Shown in pieces: positions 1 to 8,385 of a stretch of 64,000 bases of DNA (positions are counted from its first letter, which is position 1; each line of letters starts with the position of its first letter). Source of the DNA: Frondihabitans sp. PhB188 (GTDB lineage Bacteria > Actinomycetota > Actinomycetes > Actinomycetales > Microbacteriaceae); contig NZ_RJUO01000001.1 of assembly GCF_003752365.1 (NCBI RefSeq), positions 310,001-374,000 on the forward strand. Direction: 5' to 3'. The notes under the pieces were generated by a model. It saw nothing but the letters and a program-made list of their open reading frames with translations. It was not told the DNA's origin and did not search any database. The position numbers and the translations under genes were made by a program.

Positions 1-402
1 GTGTCGCTCGACCGCCCGGAGCTGCGCGGTGCGGGTCACGTGGATCCTGCGCAGAGGCTGGTCTTCTCGGCGCTGGTGACGCACTTCTGGTCGAACGACG
101 GCTTCCTGCCGGGGTCGGCGGCGATCCTGGGGCGCGTCGGGGAGCTAGCCGGGATCCCGGCGGCGCTGGTCCACGGGCGGCGAGACATCAGCGGTCCGGC
201 GTCGACGGCCTGGCGGCTGCACCGGGCGTGGGCGGGGAGCGCGCTCACGATCGTGGAGGACGAGGCGCACGGCGGGGAGCGCGAGATGGCGGCGCTGGCC
301 GCGGCGCTCGACGGGTTCGCGGGGCGTCGGCGCGCTAGGCCCGCCGTATCGGCAGGCTCCCTCCGTTCGGGCGGCGGGTTCGTGCCGATCCGGCGGGCGT
401 GA
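1..402 (+). CDS. pip: Proline iminopeptidase, C-terminal part (5' end outside window)
   Basis: C-terminal ~133 residues of an alpha/beta-hydrolase peptidase that removes N-terminal proline from peptides in the cytoplasm. The stretch with SNDGFL, then HGRRDISGP (Asp of the catalytic triad) and the aromatic LHRAW block, followed by EDEAHGG (catalytic His), is typical of actinobacterial prolyl aminopeptidases. The nucleophile serine and cap domain lie upstream of the window, so the GTG at base 1 is only the frame, not a start. After the conserved His there is a ~40-residue Arg/Ala/Gly-rich tail. It converges with the acyl-CoA dehydrogenase-like gene 76 bp away. Confidence 0.75.
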   Translation: MSLDRPELRGAGHVDPAQRLVFSALVTHFWSNDGFLPGSAAILGRVGELAGIPAALVHGRRDISGPASTAWRLHRAWAGSALTIVEDEAHGGEREMAALAAALDGFAGRRRARPAVSAGSLRSGGGFVPIRRA

Positions 403-478
403 GCGCATTCGGCGCTGGACCCCGCGGAACGGCGCCGACCCCTTGGAGCGGCGCAGGAGTGCGTCCGCGGCGGCGGGT

Positions 479-1726
479 CTAGCGCTCGTCCGCGGCCTCG
501 GCGTCTGGCCCGCCGCCCGTCGGCCCGCCGCCGCCCGTCGGCCCGCCGCCGCCCGTCGGCCCGCCGCCCGCAGGCCCGCCCACCGGCCCCAGCCACCGGC
601 TCGCCACCGTCGCGTGAGCGGAGTCGGTCGACGACGGGTGGAACCGTCCGGCCAGCACGTCGCGGTACAGCCGCCCGAGCTCCGTGTCGGCGCGGTACGA
701 CGAGCCGCCCGCCACGGTCACGGCCCGGTCGACGACGCGGGTCGCGGTCTCGGTGGCCCGGACCTTGAGGCCGACGAGACGCGGAAACCAGTCGGGGCCG
801 TTGTCGACGAGGTCGTCGAGTTCCTGCGCGATGGTGTCGACCTGGGGCTCGAGACCGTCGAGGTCGATGGCGGCGTCGGCGATGCGCCAGCGCACGACCG
901 GGTCGGCGGCGGTCGACTCGCCGGTGCGGCGGGACGTCCGCGCGGTGGCGGCCTCGACGGCGAGGTCGAGCGCGCGGCGGGCGATCCCCCGGTACACGGC
1001 GGCGACGAGGGTCTCGAAGGCGGCGAAGATGCCGAAGACGAGCGGGTCGGCCGAGGGCCCGACGGGCAGCACGCGCACGATCCGGGATGCGGGGACGTGC
1101 GCCCCCGTCAGGCGGGTGGTGTGGCTCTGGGTGGCGCGCATGCCGACGGTGTCCCAGTCGCCGAGCGACTCGTGGCCGCCGTCGTCGCGGCGCAGGAAGC
1201 CGTGGGCGATCTCGTCGGACGGCGTGCGTCCGAAGACGCCGAGGCGGGTCCACACGGGTGAGAGCGACGTGAAGATCTTCGTGCCGGTGTACCGATAGCC
1301 ACCCGCGCCGTCGGGCGCCGCCTCGGTGACGGAGTCGAACAGCACGAGGTCGTTGCCCGGCTCGCTGACGCCGAACGCGAAGACCTCCCCCGCGGCCGCG
1401 TCGTCGAGCACGAGCCGCAGTGAGTCGTCGCCGCGCGCTGCGAGCAGCGACGCCGTGACGGTCCAGACGAGGTGCATGTTGACGGCCAGCGCCGTCGCCG
1501 GGGCCGCCGTCGCCAGGCGTGACTGCAGCGCTGCGATCTGCCGCATGCCGAGCCCGAGCCCGCCCTGCGCCACCGGCACGGCCGCCCTGAGGTAGCCGAG
1601 CGCCACGAGCTCGTCGAAGTCCTCCTGCGGAAACGCGTTGGCCGCGTCGTACCCGGCTGCCCGCGCGCGGAACCTCTCGAGCAGGTCGGCCGAGAGCAGG
1701 GGCGCAGGAACTTCCGTGGTCACCAT
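479..1726 (-). CDS. Acyl-CoA dehydrogenase-like flavoprotein with Gly-Pro repeat tail
   Basis: About 415 residues with the acyl-CoA dehydrogenase layout: N-terminal helical domain (residues ~10-110), a middle beta domain with the FAD-contacting FGVSEPGN and FTSLSPV segments (~115-215), and a C-terminal helical domain. It probably oxidises an acyl-CoA or acts as a related flavin monooxygenase; the substrate is not evident and I could not assign the catalytic Glu. The last ~35 residues are a low-complexity GGGGPT repeat encoded by an 18-bp tandem repeat, unlike the rest of the family. The ATG at 1726 is very close to a GAGG; the GTG at 1723 (VTTEV) has better spacing. Divergent from the SGNH hydrolase with only 22 bp between. 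Confidence 0.7.
   Translation of the reverse strand: MVTTEVPAPLLSADLLERFRARAAGYDAANAFPQEDFDELVALGYLRAAVPVAQGGLGLGMRQIAALQSRLATAAPATALAVNMHLVWTVTASLLAARGDDSLRLVLDDAAAGEVFAFGVSEPGNDLVLFDSVTEAAPDGAGGYRYTGTKIFTSLSPVWTRLGVFGRTPSDEIAHGFLRRDDGGHESLGDWDTVGMRATQSHTTRLTGAHVPASRIVRVLPVGPSADPLVFGIFAAFETLVAAVYRGIARRALDLAVEAATARTSRRTGESTAADPVVRWRIADAAIDLDGLEPQVDTIAQELDDLVDNGPDWFPRLVGLKVRATETATRVVDRAVTVAGGSSYRADTELGRLYRDVLAGRFHPSSTDSAHATVASRWLGPVGGPAGGGPTGGGGPTGGGGPTGGGPDAEAADER
505..575. repeat. 18-bp tandem repeat encoding GGGGPT
   Basis: About three full and flanking partial copies of an 18-bp GC-only unit, read on the minus strand as Gly-Gly-Gly-Gly-Pro-Thr at the C-terminus of the acyl-CoA dehydrogenase-like protein. 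The copies are almost identical at the DNA level, which suggests recent slippage expansion. Confidence 0.75.
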
Positions 1727-1736
1727 TCCTCAAAGG

Positions 1737-1742
1737 TACGTT
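1737..1742 (+). promoter_or_regulatory. Candidate leaderless -10 box of the SGNH hydrolase gene
   Basis: TACGTT ends six bases before the ATG at 1749. No Shine-Dalgarno sequence is present, so a leaderless transcript starting at the ATG is likely. Confidence 0.45.
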
Positions 1743-1748
1743 TGTTCC

Positions 1749-2546
1749 ATGACACAAGCCCACCCGTGGTCCCGCTACGTCGCGATCGGCGACTCGTTCA
1801 CCGAGGGCATCGGCGACCCCGATCCGACGTCGACCGGCGGCAATCGCGGCTGGGCCGACCGGGTGGCCGAGGTGCTCGCCTCGACGACCGACGGCTTCGC
1901 CTACGCCAACCTCGCGATCCGCGGCCGGCTCCTGCAGCAGATCATCGACGAGCAGGCGCAGGCCGCCCTCGACCTCCGCCCCGACCTGATCAGCGTGTCG
2001 GCGGGCGGCAACGACATCATCCGCCCCGGCACCGACCCTGACGAGGTCGCCGGCCGTCTGGAGGGACTCGTCGAGACGCTGTCGTCGCAGGGCGCCACCG
2101 TGGTGCTGTTCACCGGGCCCGACATCGGCGCGACGCCGGTGCTCGGCCGGATCCGGGGCAAGGTCGCGATCTACAACGAGAACGTGCAGGCCATCGCGCT
2201 GCGGCACGACGCGGTCGTCGCGAACATGTGGGCGATGCGCGACCTCGCCGACAGCCGCATGTGGGCGCCCGACCGTCTGCACTTCTCGCCGCTCGGCCAC
2301 CACACGATCGCCCGCATGGTGCTGGCCGCGCTCGCCGTCGACAACGACCTCCTCGCGTCCGAGCTGCCCGCCGCCGAGCTCCGCCAGTGGCGGGAGGCGC
2401 GCCGCGAGGACATCGGCTGGGCGCGCGAGTACCTCGTGCCGTGGGTGCTGCGGCGGGTGCGCCACCAGTCGTCGGGCGACGGCCTGGGGCCGAAGCGGCC
2501 GGAGCCGATGTCGGTTCCGCCCTACGGCGCCGGGACGGAGTCGTAG
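1749..2546 (+). CDS. SGNH/GDSL-family hydrolase
   Basis: A 265-residue cytoplasmic-type SGNH esterase or lipase: block I GDSFTEG with nucleophile Ser16, block III GGND at 86-89, and block V DRLHFSP with Asp175 and His178. It has no signal peptide. The substrate cannot be told from sequence; relatives deacylate lipids or cleave acetyl esters. Start ATG is chosen because GDS then lies near the N-terminus as usual, and because of the leaderless -10 box; a longer frame upstream overlaps the divergent gene. Converges with the D,D-carboxypeptidase gene; an inverted repeat covers both stop codons. Confidence 0.82.
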   Translation: MTQAHPWSRYVAIGDSFTEGIGDPDPTSTGGNRGWADRVAEVLASTTDGFAYANLAIRGRLLQQIIDEQAQAALDLRPDLISVSAGGNDIIRPGTDPDEVAGRLEGLVETLSSQGATVVLFTGPDIGATPVLGRIRGKVAIYNENVQAIALRHDAVVANMWAMRDLADSRMWAPDRLHFSPLGHHTIARMVLAALAVDNDLLASELPAAELRQWREARREDIGWAREYLVPWVLRRVRHQSSGDGLGPKRPEPMSVPPYGAGTES

Positions 2547-2575
2547 CCGCTCAGCGGCAGATGCGATAGCGGCTA
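2544..2575. terminator. Possible bidirectional terminator over two stop codons
   Basis: 8-bp inverted repeat (2544-2551 and 2568-2575, TAGCCGCT/AGCGGCTA). It contains the stop codons of both convergent genes. There is no T-tract, so this is tentative. Confidence 0.3.
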
Positions 2576-3823
2576 GAACACCGACGACGGGTTCGTCAGG
2601 CGCCACCACGCGTCGGGCTCGGTCATCGCCCGATCGAGCACGAGCGGCACGGTGGTGACCGACGAGCCGATCGTGACCCTGAGCGTCCCGACCTTCGAGC
2701 CGGCCGTGGCCTCCCCCACGGTGTCGAGCGCAGGAACGGCCTTCACGGTCGCCGACCCGTAGACGAGCTTCGACACCGTCTTCGCGGCGACAGCGTGGGC
2801 GTTCGAGCCCCACTCGGTGTCGTACGACCCGTACACGTCGTCGGCCGTCACCGCTGTGACGGTCTGGAAACCCGACTTGACGCTCGTCAGCAGCTTCGCC
2901 ACGTCGACGTCGAGCGAGTCGTGGTCGACCCCGCCCAGCATGACGCCGACCACCGTCACGGTGTGGCCGAGCACCTCCTCTCTCGTGGCGAACAGGAGAC
3001 AGGCCCCCGCCTCGTCGAGGGTGCCGGTCTTGATTCCGACGACGTCGTCGATGCCGAGCAGCTTGTTCGAGTTCTCGACCGTGCCGACGACGGGGATGTC
3101 GACCGACTTCGTCGACACGATGGACGCGATGTCGGGGTTGGCGAGCGCGAGCTTGCCGAGCTTCACGAGGTCGGTCGCCGTCGACCGGTTGGCCGCGTTC
3201 AGCCCGGTCGGCTCGACGAGCGTCGTGTGGTTCAGCCCGTGCTCCTTCAGCCAGGCCTTCGCCGCCGTGACGTAGGCCTGGTTCGAGCCGAACGCCCAGT
3301 AGGCGAGCGCGCTGGCGTAGTTGTTGGCCGACTTGATCAGCGCGACCTGGAGGGTCTGCTTCTCGGTGAGCGTGAGACCGGCGGGCATGGCGGCGACCTC
3401 GCCGTCCTGCGCCAGATAGGTGTCGTACAGCGCCCGGTCGGACGCCGTGAACGTGATGTCCGGCCCCGAGCCGCCGTCGAGCGGCTTCTTCGAGAGCACG
3501 ACGAGCGCGGTCACGATCTTCGAGATCGACGCGATCGAGCGCGGCTTCGAGTCGCCCGAGGTCGTCAGGCTGTCGTCGAACCCGACGGCCTCGACCGCCG
3601 TGGCCCCGTAGTCGGGGAAGCGCAGCGAGAGCGCCTTCTCGGTGGGCGCGGTGTACTTCGTGACCTCGGCCGACGCGGGTGCGATGGGGGCGAGGAGGGA
3701 GGCCGGAACGTAGACGCCGACGGCGATGACGGCGGCGACGACGACGACGGCGGCGATCCGCCGACGGACGGCGCCGGGGCGGCGCGCGCTGCCGCGACCG
3801 CGGGCCGAGCGGCGGGCGCTCAC
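2573..3823 (-). CDS. D-alanyl-D-alanine carboxypeptidase (penicillin-binding protein, S11-type)
   Basis: A 416-residue DacA-type enzyme trimming the terminal D-Ala from peptidoglycan stem peptides outside the membrane. Residues ~22-45 form an N-terminal membrane anchor or signal after an Arg-rich start. The penicillin-binding motifs are present: SxxK (Ser99-Lys102), SAN (Ser165-Asn167) and KTG (265-267). A C-terminal beta domain of ~100 residues follows. The GTG start at 3823 overlaps the TGA of the upstream RNA methyltransferase gene as GTGA, so the two are translationally coupled. That coupling of a cell-wall enzyme with an RNA methyltransferase is more likely positional than functional. 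Confidence 0.85.
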   Translation of the reverse strand: MSARRSARGRGSARRPGAVRRRIAAVVVVAAVIAVGVYVPASLLAPIAPASAEVTKYTAPTEKALSLRFPDYGATAVEAVGFDDSLTTSGDSKPRSIASISKIVTALVVLSKKPLDGGSGPDITFTASDRALYDTYLAQDGEVAAMPAGLTLTEKQTLQVALIKSANNYASALAYWAFGSNQAYVTAAKAWLKEHGLNHTTLVEPTGLNAANRSTATDLVKLGKLALANPDIASIVSTKSVDIPVVGTVENSNKLLGIDDVVGIKTGTLDEAGACLLFATREEVLGHTVTVVGVMLGGVDHDSLDVDVAKLLTSVKSGFQTVTAVTADDVYGSYDTEWGSNAHAVAAKTVSKLVYGSATVKAVPALDTVGEATAGSKVGTLRVTIGSSVTTVPLVLDRAMTEPDAWWRLTNPSSVF

Positions 3824-4653
3824 TGAGCGGCCTCTGCGCCACCCGAGCCCGGAGAGACGCGCAGCGACCACAGCACGACGGCCGACGCCGCCGCCACGTT
3901 CAGACTGTCCACGCCGTGCAGCATCGGGATCGTCACGACCGTGTCGGCCGCCTCGAGCGCCCGGTGCGAGAGGCCATCGCCCTCGGTGCCGAACAGCATG
4001 GCGATCTTGTCGGGCGGGTCGGCCGCGTAGGCGTCGAGCGTCACCGCGTCGTCGCGGAGCGCGAGCGCGGCGATGTCGAAGCCGGCAGCGCGCAGGAACT
4101 CCGCGCCCTCCGGCCAGTCGGGCAGCCGAGTCCACGGAACCTGCAGCACCGTGCCCATGGACACGCGCACGCTGCGGCGGTACAGCGGGTCGGCCGAGCG
4201 CGGGGTCACCAGCACGGCGTCGGCCCCGAGGCCCGCCACCGCCCGGAAGATCGCGCCCACGTTGGTGTGGTCGACGATGTCTTCGAGCACGACGACGCGA
4301 CGGGCGCCCTCGAGCACCGACTCGACGCTCGGCAGCTCGGGGCGGTGCATGGCCGCGAGGGCGCCGCGGTGCAGGTGGTACCCGGTGAGCTCTTCGAGCA
4401 CGTCGGCCTCGCCGACGAAGATCTGGCCGTCGTACTGCTCGACGAGGGGCTCGATGTCGGCCAGCCACTTCTCGCTCAGCAGCACGGAGCGCGGCACGTG
4501 GCCGGCGTCGAGGGCTCGCCGGATCACCTTCGACGACTCGGCGATGTAGAGCCCGCCCTCCGGCTCCGTCTTGCGGCGGAGCGCGACGTCGGTGAGGCGG
4601 GAGTAGTCGGCGAGCTCGTCGCGGTCGAGGTCGGTGATGCGGGTGATGCGCAC
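3820..4653 (-). CDS. SPOUT-class (TrmH/SpoU family) rRNA or tRNA methyltransferase
   Basis: A 277-residue S-adenosylmethionine-dependent 2'-O-methyltransferase. The N-terminal RNA-binding part contains the YIAESSKVI segment; the SPOUT domain shows motif 1 (DHTNVGAIFRA), motif 2 (GTEGDGLS) and motif 3 (IPMLHGVDSLNVAAA), which build the trefoil-knot cofactor site. The exact nucleotide target cannot be read from sequence. I prefer the GTG at 4653, which has GGAG six bases upstream and begins just before the conserved RITDLD segment; a TTG at 4704 would add 17 residues. First gene of a two-gene unit with the carboxypeptidase. Confidence 0.8.
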   Translation of the reverse strand: MRITRITDLDRDELADYSRLTDVALRRKTEPEGGLYIAESSKVIRRALDAGHVPRSVLLSEKWLADIEPLVEQYDGQIFVGEADVLEELTGYHLHRGALAAMHRPELPSVESVLEGARRVVVLEDIVDHTNVGAIFRAVAGLGADAVLVTPRSADPLYRRSVRVSMGTVLQVPWTRLPDWPEGAEFLRAAGFDIAALALRDDAVTLDAYAADPPDKIAMLFGTEGDGLSHRALEAADTVVTIPMLHGVDSLNVAAASAVVLWSLRVSPGSGGAEAAQ

Positions 4654-4771
4654 GGAGGGCTCCAAGGCGGGGCGCCACCGCAAGCCGGTGGCTCGCGGAA
4701 ACAAAACGGTAAAGGTTCCCGTTTAGGCTAACGTCACCCGCCTCGCAAAGAGATGTACCAGGAGCCCCACC

Positions 4772-5620
4772 ATGGCGCTAGCCACCGCACCGGCCGACAG
4801 CACCGGCACGCTCGACGCGGCGGTCCGCGCGCTCGCGGGGCGGAAGCTGGCGGTCCTCACCGGGGCGGGAGTCTCGACCGACTCCGGCATCCCCGACTAC
4901 CGGGGCGAGGGCGCCCCCGTCCGCAACCCGATGACGTTCCAGCAGTTCACCTCGGGCGGCCCCGACTTCCAGAAGCGCTACTGGGCCGGCAGCCATCTCG
5001 GCTATCGCCACTTCGCCACGGCCGCGCCCAACGACGGGCACCGCGCCCTCGCCGCCCTCGAGGCCGCCGGCATCTCCAACGGCGTCGTGACGCAGAACGT
5101 CGACGGCCTGCACCTGCGGGCCGGCTCGTCGCGCGTCGTCGACCTGCACGGCACCGTCGACCGCGTCGTCTGCCTCACCTGCGGCCAGTTCTTCGCGCGG
5201 GGCGACATCGCCGAGCGCATGGCGGCCGCGAACCCCTGGCTCGACCGCCCCGACGAGGTCCGCCTGAACCCCGACGGAGACGTCGACGTGACCGACATCG
5301 CCGGCTTCAGCGTGCCCCAGTGCACCGTGTGCGGCGGCGTTCTGAAGCCCGACGTGGTCTTCTTCGGTGAGTTCGTGCCGGTGGAGCGCTTCGCCGAGGC
5401 GCGCGCCATGGTGCAGTCGGCCGAGGCGCTCGTCGTCGCCGGCTCGTCGCTGGTCGTGAACTCCGGCATCCGCCTCCTCGAGACGGCGCTCCGCAAGAAG
5501 CTGCCCGTCGTCATCATCAACCGCGGGGTGACGAAAGGCGACTCGCGCGCCGCCGTTAAGCTGAACGCCGGCACGTCGGAGTCCCTGACGGCCCTTGCCA
5601 AACGGCTCGCCGCCGCGTGA
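4772..5620 (+). CDS. Sir2-family NAD-dependent protein deacylase
   Basis: A 282-residue sirtuin that removes acyl groups from lysines using NAD+. The NAD-binding GAGVSTDSGIPDYR lies at 31-44, QNVD at 108-111, the catalytic His at 126 (DLHG) and a zinc ribbon with Cys134/Cys137 and Cys184/Cys187. The good AGGAG before the ATG supports the start. It is divergent from the RNA methyltransferase and followed 31 bp later by a histidine phosphatase on the same strand. Confidence 0.9.
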   Translation: MALATAPADSTGTLDAAVRALAGRKLAVLTGAGVSTDSGIPDYRGEGAPVRNPMTFQQFTSGGPDFQKRYWAGSHLGYRHFATAAPNDGHRALAALEAAGISNGVVTQNVDGLHLRAGSSRVVDLHGTVDRVVCLTCGQFFARGDIAERMAAANPWLDRPDEVRLNPDGDVDVTDIAGFSVPQCTVCGGVLKPDVVFFGEFVPVERFAEARAMVQSAEALVVAGSSLVVNSGIRLLETALRKKLPVVIINRGVTKGDSRAAVKLNAGTSESLTALAKRLAAA

Positions 5621-5651
5621 ACCCGCGGTCGGCGCCCCTCTGGAGGACGAC

Positions 5652-6290
5652 ATGACCCGGCTGTACCTGGTGCGACACGGCGAGACCGACTGGAACGCCG
5701 CCCGGCGAATCCAGGGATCGACCGACATCCCGCTGAACGACCGGGGCCGCTCGCAGGCCGCGGCCGCCGCCGAGCTGCTGGCCCGTCGCCGCTTCGACGC
5801 CGTCGTCGCGAGCCCGCTGAGCCGCGCGTTCGAGACAGGCGCCATCATCGCCTCCCGGCTCGGGCTCGACGAGCCCGCCGTCGACCCGCAGGTCGTCGAG
5901 CGCAGCTACGGCCAGGCCGAGGGCCTCACCTTCGAGGAGGTCGAGGCGCGGTTCCCCGACGGCGTCGCCGTGCCCGGGCGGGAGAGCCGCACGGCCGTGC
6001 TGCAGCGGGTGGAGGCGGCGCTGCTCGCCATCGCCGAGGAGCGCCCCGGCCAGTCCGTCGTGGTCGCGACCCACGGCGCCGTGATCCGCGGCATCGTGAA
6101 CCACGTCGCGCCCGAGACCGACGCCAACGCGGGAGTGCCCATCCGCAACGGGTCCATCCACTCGTTCGAGGTCGTCGACGGCGCCCTCGCGCTCGTGGCC
6201 TTCGACGATCCGATCGAGGTCGAGTCGGAGGCGCCGGGCCGCTACTCGTTCGACTACCAGAACGCGCTCGAGGGTCGCGGCGACGCCTAG
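5652..6290 (+). CDS. Histidine phosphatase family protein
   Basis: A 212-residue phosphoglycerate-mutase-like phosphatase. The signature RHGE is at residues 8-11 (His9 is phosphorylated during catalysis) and a second catalytic His lies in VVATHGA. The substrate is unknown; members act on sugar phosphates, cofactors or other phosphoesters. The ATG at 5652 has GGAGG six bases upstream. Probably co-transcribed with the sirtuin. It ends 4 bp into the convergent glycosyltransferase gene (6287), so the two 3' ends overlap. Confidence 0.8.
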   Translation: MTRLYLVRHGETDWNAARRIQGSTDIPLNDRGRSQAAAAAELLARRRFDAVVASPLSRAFETGAIIASRLGLDEPAVDPQVVERSYGQAEGLTFEEVEARFPDGVAVPGRESRTAVLQRVEAALLAIAEERPGQSVVVATHGAVIRGIVNHVAPETDANAGVPIRNGSIHSFEVVDGALALVAFDDPIEVESEAPGRYSFDYQNALEGRGDA

Positions 6291-7345
6291 CGCCCCACCC
6301 GCTCCAGCACGTCGAGCAGAGCCGCGGCCGACGACGCCCAGCTGTAGTGCGACGCCTGAGCGAGCCCGGCGGCCGAGCGCCGCTCCCACTCCCCCGGCTC
6401 CTCCAGTCGGCGCACGGCCGCGGCGATCGACGCCGGCGACTCCGGGTCGAAGTAGAGCGCTGCGTCGCCGCCGATCTCGCGGAAGATCGGGATGTCGCTG
6501 ACCACGGCCGGTGTGCCGAGCGCCATGCCCTCGATCACCGGGATGCCGAACCCCTCGGCCTTCGACGCGGTGACGACGGCCGTCGCGCCGAGCAGCGTGT
6601 CGCGGTACTCCTCGTCGCTCGCACCGCCGTGGAAGACCAGAGACCCCTCGGGAGCCGAGGCCTCGAGGGCGAGGCGCTCGGCGTCCGAGACCCGGCTCAT
6701 GAGGTGGAGGCGGTAGCCGGCGAGCAGGCTCAGCGCGCGGGCGAGCGCGACGACGTTCTTGTACGGCATGAAGGAGCCCATGTACACGAGGTCGCGGGTG
6801 GGCGGCGAGTTCCTGCGCCCGGGCTCCTGCGGATCGGCCGCGTTCGCGACCACGGTCACGGGCCGGCGGGTGAGGCGGTGGTCGGCCATCTCGCGGGCCG
6901 TCGTCTCGCTGACCGTCACGACGGCGTCGGCGCTGTTGAGCAGCAGGCGCTGAGGCCACCAGGCGAGGTGGTAGAGGCGCCAGAGCAGGCGGATGGGCGC
7001 TGCGAACTCGGGCGGCGGCGTGCGGTTCGTGTAGTAGATCAGGTCGTGCAGCGTCTTCACGAGCCGGTAGCGGCGGCCGAGCGTGCCCATGGTCTGCATC
7101 GGGGTCCAGACGACGTCGGGGCGCAGGCGGTTCACCTGGAGCGCCACGAGCGGCTCGAGGGGGCTGGTCGGCGCCGACACCAGCGCGTGCGGAGCGTCCG
7201 GGAGCTTGTCGAGCTGGCGGCGGTCGCTCACGAGCATCGTCACGTCGTGGAGCTCGGCGAGCTCGCCGACGACGCCCGCCGTGAAGCGGCTGATGCCGTC
7301 GTGGCGTCCGGTGCGCACGTAGCGGCAGTCGACGACGATCCTCAC
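6287..7345 (-). CDS. Glycosyltransferase, GT4-like (GT-B fold)
   Basis: A 352-residue cytoplasmic or membrane-peripheral glycosyltransferase. The C-terminal donor-binding half has the ASKAEGFGIPVIEGMA segment with the E(x7)E pair typical of GT4 enzymes, preceded by YMGSFMPYKNV. The acceptor is unknown. The start GTG at 7345 overlaps the TGA of the upstream alpha/beta-hydrolase gene as GTGA. The Trp/Leu-rich stretch around residues 115-140 could sit against the membrane. Confidence 0.8.
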   Translation of the reverse strand: MRIVVDCRYVRTGRHDGISRFTAGVVGELAELHDVTMLVSDRRQLDKLPDAPHALVSAPTSPLEPLVALQVNRLRPDVVWTPMQTMGTLGRRYRLVKTLHDLIYYTNRTPPPEFAAPIRLLWRLYHLAWWPQRLLLNSADAVVTVSETTAREMADHRLTRRPVTVVANAADPQEPGRRNSPPTRDLVYMGSFMPYKNVVALARALSLLAGYRLHLMSRVSDAERLALEASAPEGSLVFHGGASDEEYRDTLLGATAVVTASKAEGFGIPVIEGMALGTPAVVSDIPIFREIGGDAALYFDPESPASIAAAVRRLEEPGEWERRSAAGLAQASHYSWASSAAALLDVLERVGR

Positions 7346-8274
7346 GACGCGGGCCCGAGCGTCGCCAGGAAGTCGGTGATCATCGCCGCCGCCTCGCGGG
7401 GCTTCTCGTAGTGGATCAGGTGGCCGACGCCGTGGATGACGTCGAGCTGCGCGTCGGCGAAGAGGCCCTGGAGCTCGTACTGCGCCGGGAGGGCGGTGAT
7501 GTCGTCGCGGTCGGCGGCGATCAGCAGCGCAGGAACTCGGATCTGCCGCGCATACGTCGACACATCGCTCGACACGGAGGCCTTGAACGCGTCGAGCACG
7601 ACCTTCCGCGACGCGAACCACGAGAAGTAGGTGTCGTGCTGATCGTGCACCCAGGCGCGCAAGGTCTTCGACCGGGTCTTGACCATCGCGAGGCTCGCGA
7701 CGCGGGTGACGGCGCGCAGCCTCAGGACCGGGCCGCCGATCGACTCGGGAAGACCGGCGCCCGCCCAGTAGTAGAACACCGCGAGGCGCGTGAGCACGCC
7801 GCGCGGGCCCGACAGCGCCGGGGCGGCGATCGGATTGACCAGGATCAGCGCGCGCACGTCGAGGCCCGAGGCGACGGCCGCGCTCGTCACGATCGACCCG
7901 AACGAGTGGCCCAGCACGACGGTGTCGGCACCCTGGCCGATCGCGGCGAGGAACCCGCGGAGCCACTCGGCGTAGACGGCGGTGCTGTGCTCGCGGCCCG
8001 GGAGGAGCGCGGACTCGCCGAAGCCGGGGAGGTCGGGAGAGATCACGCGGACCGCGCCCGAGTGGACGCCGTCGAGGAAGGCGACCACCGGCTCGAGACC
8101 GTGGTGCTCGCCGCGGAAGCCGTGGACGGCGACGATCGTCGTGGGGGCGTCGTCTCGGCCGTACACCCAGTAGCGCGCCGTGGCTCCGAGCACGCGGGCC
8201 TCGAGGCGCACGGTGGGGATGCTCGCGAGCTCATCGGCGTACGGCGAGGCGACGGACGGCACAGGCGTGATCAT
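7342..8274 (-). CDS. Alpha/beta-fold hydrolase
   Basis: A 310-residue serine hydrolase of the alpha/beta fold: HGFRGEHHG oxyanion region, nucleophile elbow GHSFGS, acid residue in ADRDD, and catalytic His in GVGHLIHYEKP. The last motif resembles esterases and C-C bond hydrolases, but no substrate can be assigned. Upstream partner of the glycosyltransferase through a GTGA overlap; together they may modify a lipid-linked or secondary sugar product, which is inference only. Confidence 0.75.
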   Translation of the reverse strand: MITPVPSVASPYADELASIPTVRLEARVLGATARYWVYGRDDAPTTIVAVHGFRGEHHGLEPVVAFLDGVHSGAVRVISPDLPGFGESALLPGREHSTAVYAEWLRGFLAAIGQGADTVVLGHSFGSIVTSAAVASGLDVRALILVNPIAAPALSGPRGVLTRLAVFYYWAGAGLPESIGGPVLRLRAVTRVASLAMVKTRSKTLRAWVHDQHDTYFSWFASRKVVLDAFKASVSSDVSTYARQIRVPALLIAADRDDITALPAQYELQGLFADAQLDVIHGVGHLIHYEKPREAAAMITDFLATLGPAS

Positions 8275-8385
8275 CCGACCAGTGTAGGGACGGCCGTCCG
8301 GCCAATCTGGGCGACGCCCGGCACCCTCGTCATAGAGTGGGCCCACCTGCCGGGGCCCGCGCCGGCTAGCGATCGAAGGAGAACG

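Noticed and set aside
36-3842. A 1268-residue open frame on the minus strand
   Set aside because: It is an Arg-rich antisense and out-of-frame shadow spanning several real genes; high GC content leaves few stop codons. Similar long antisense frames over suf (43749-46538), zwf, tkt and treS were also dropped.
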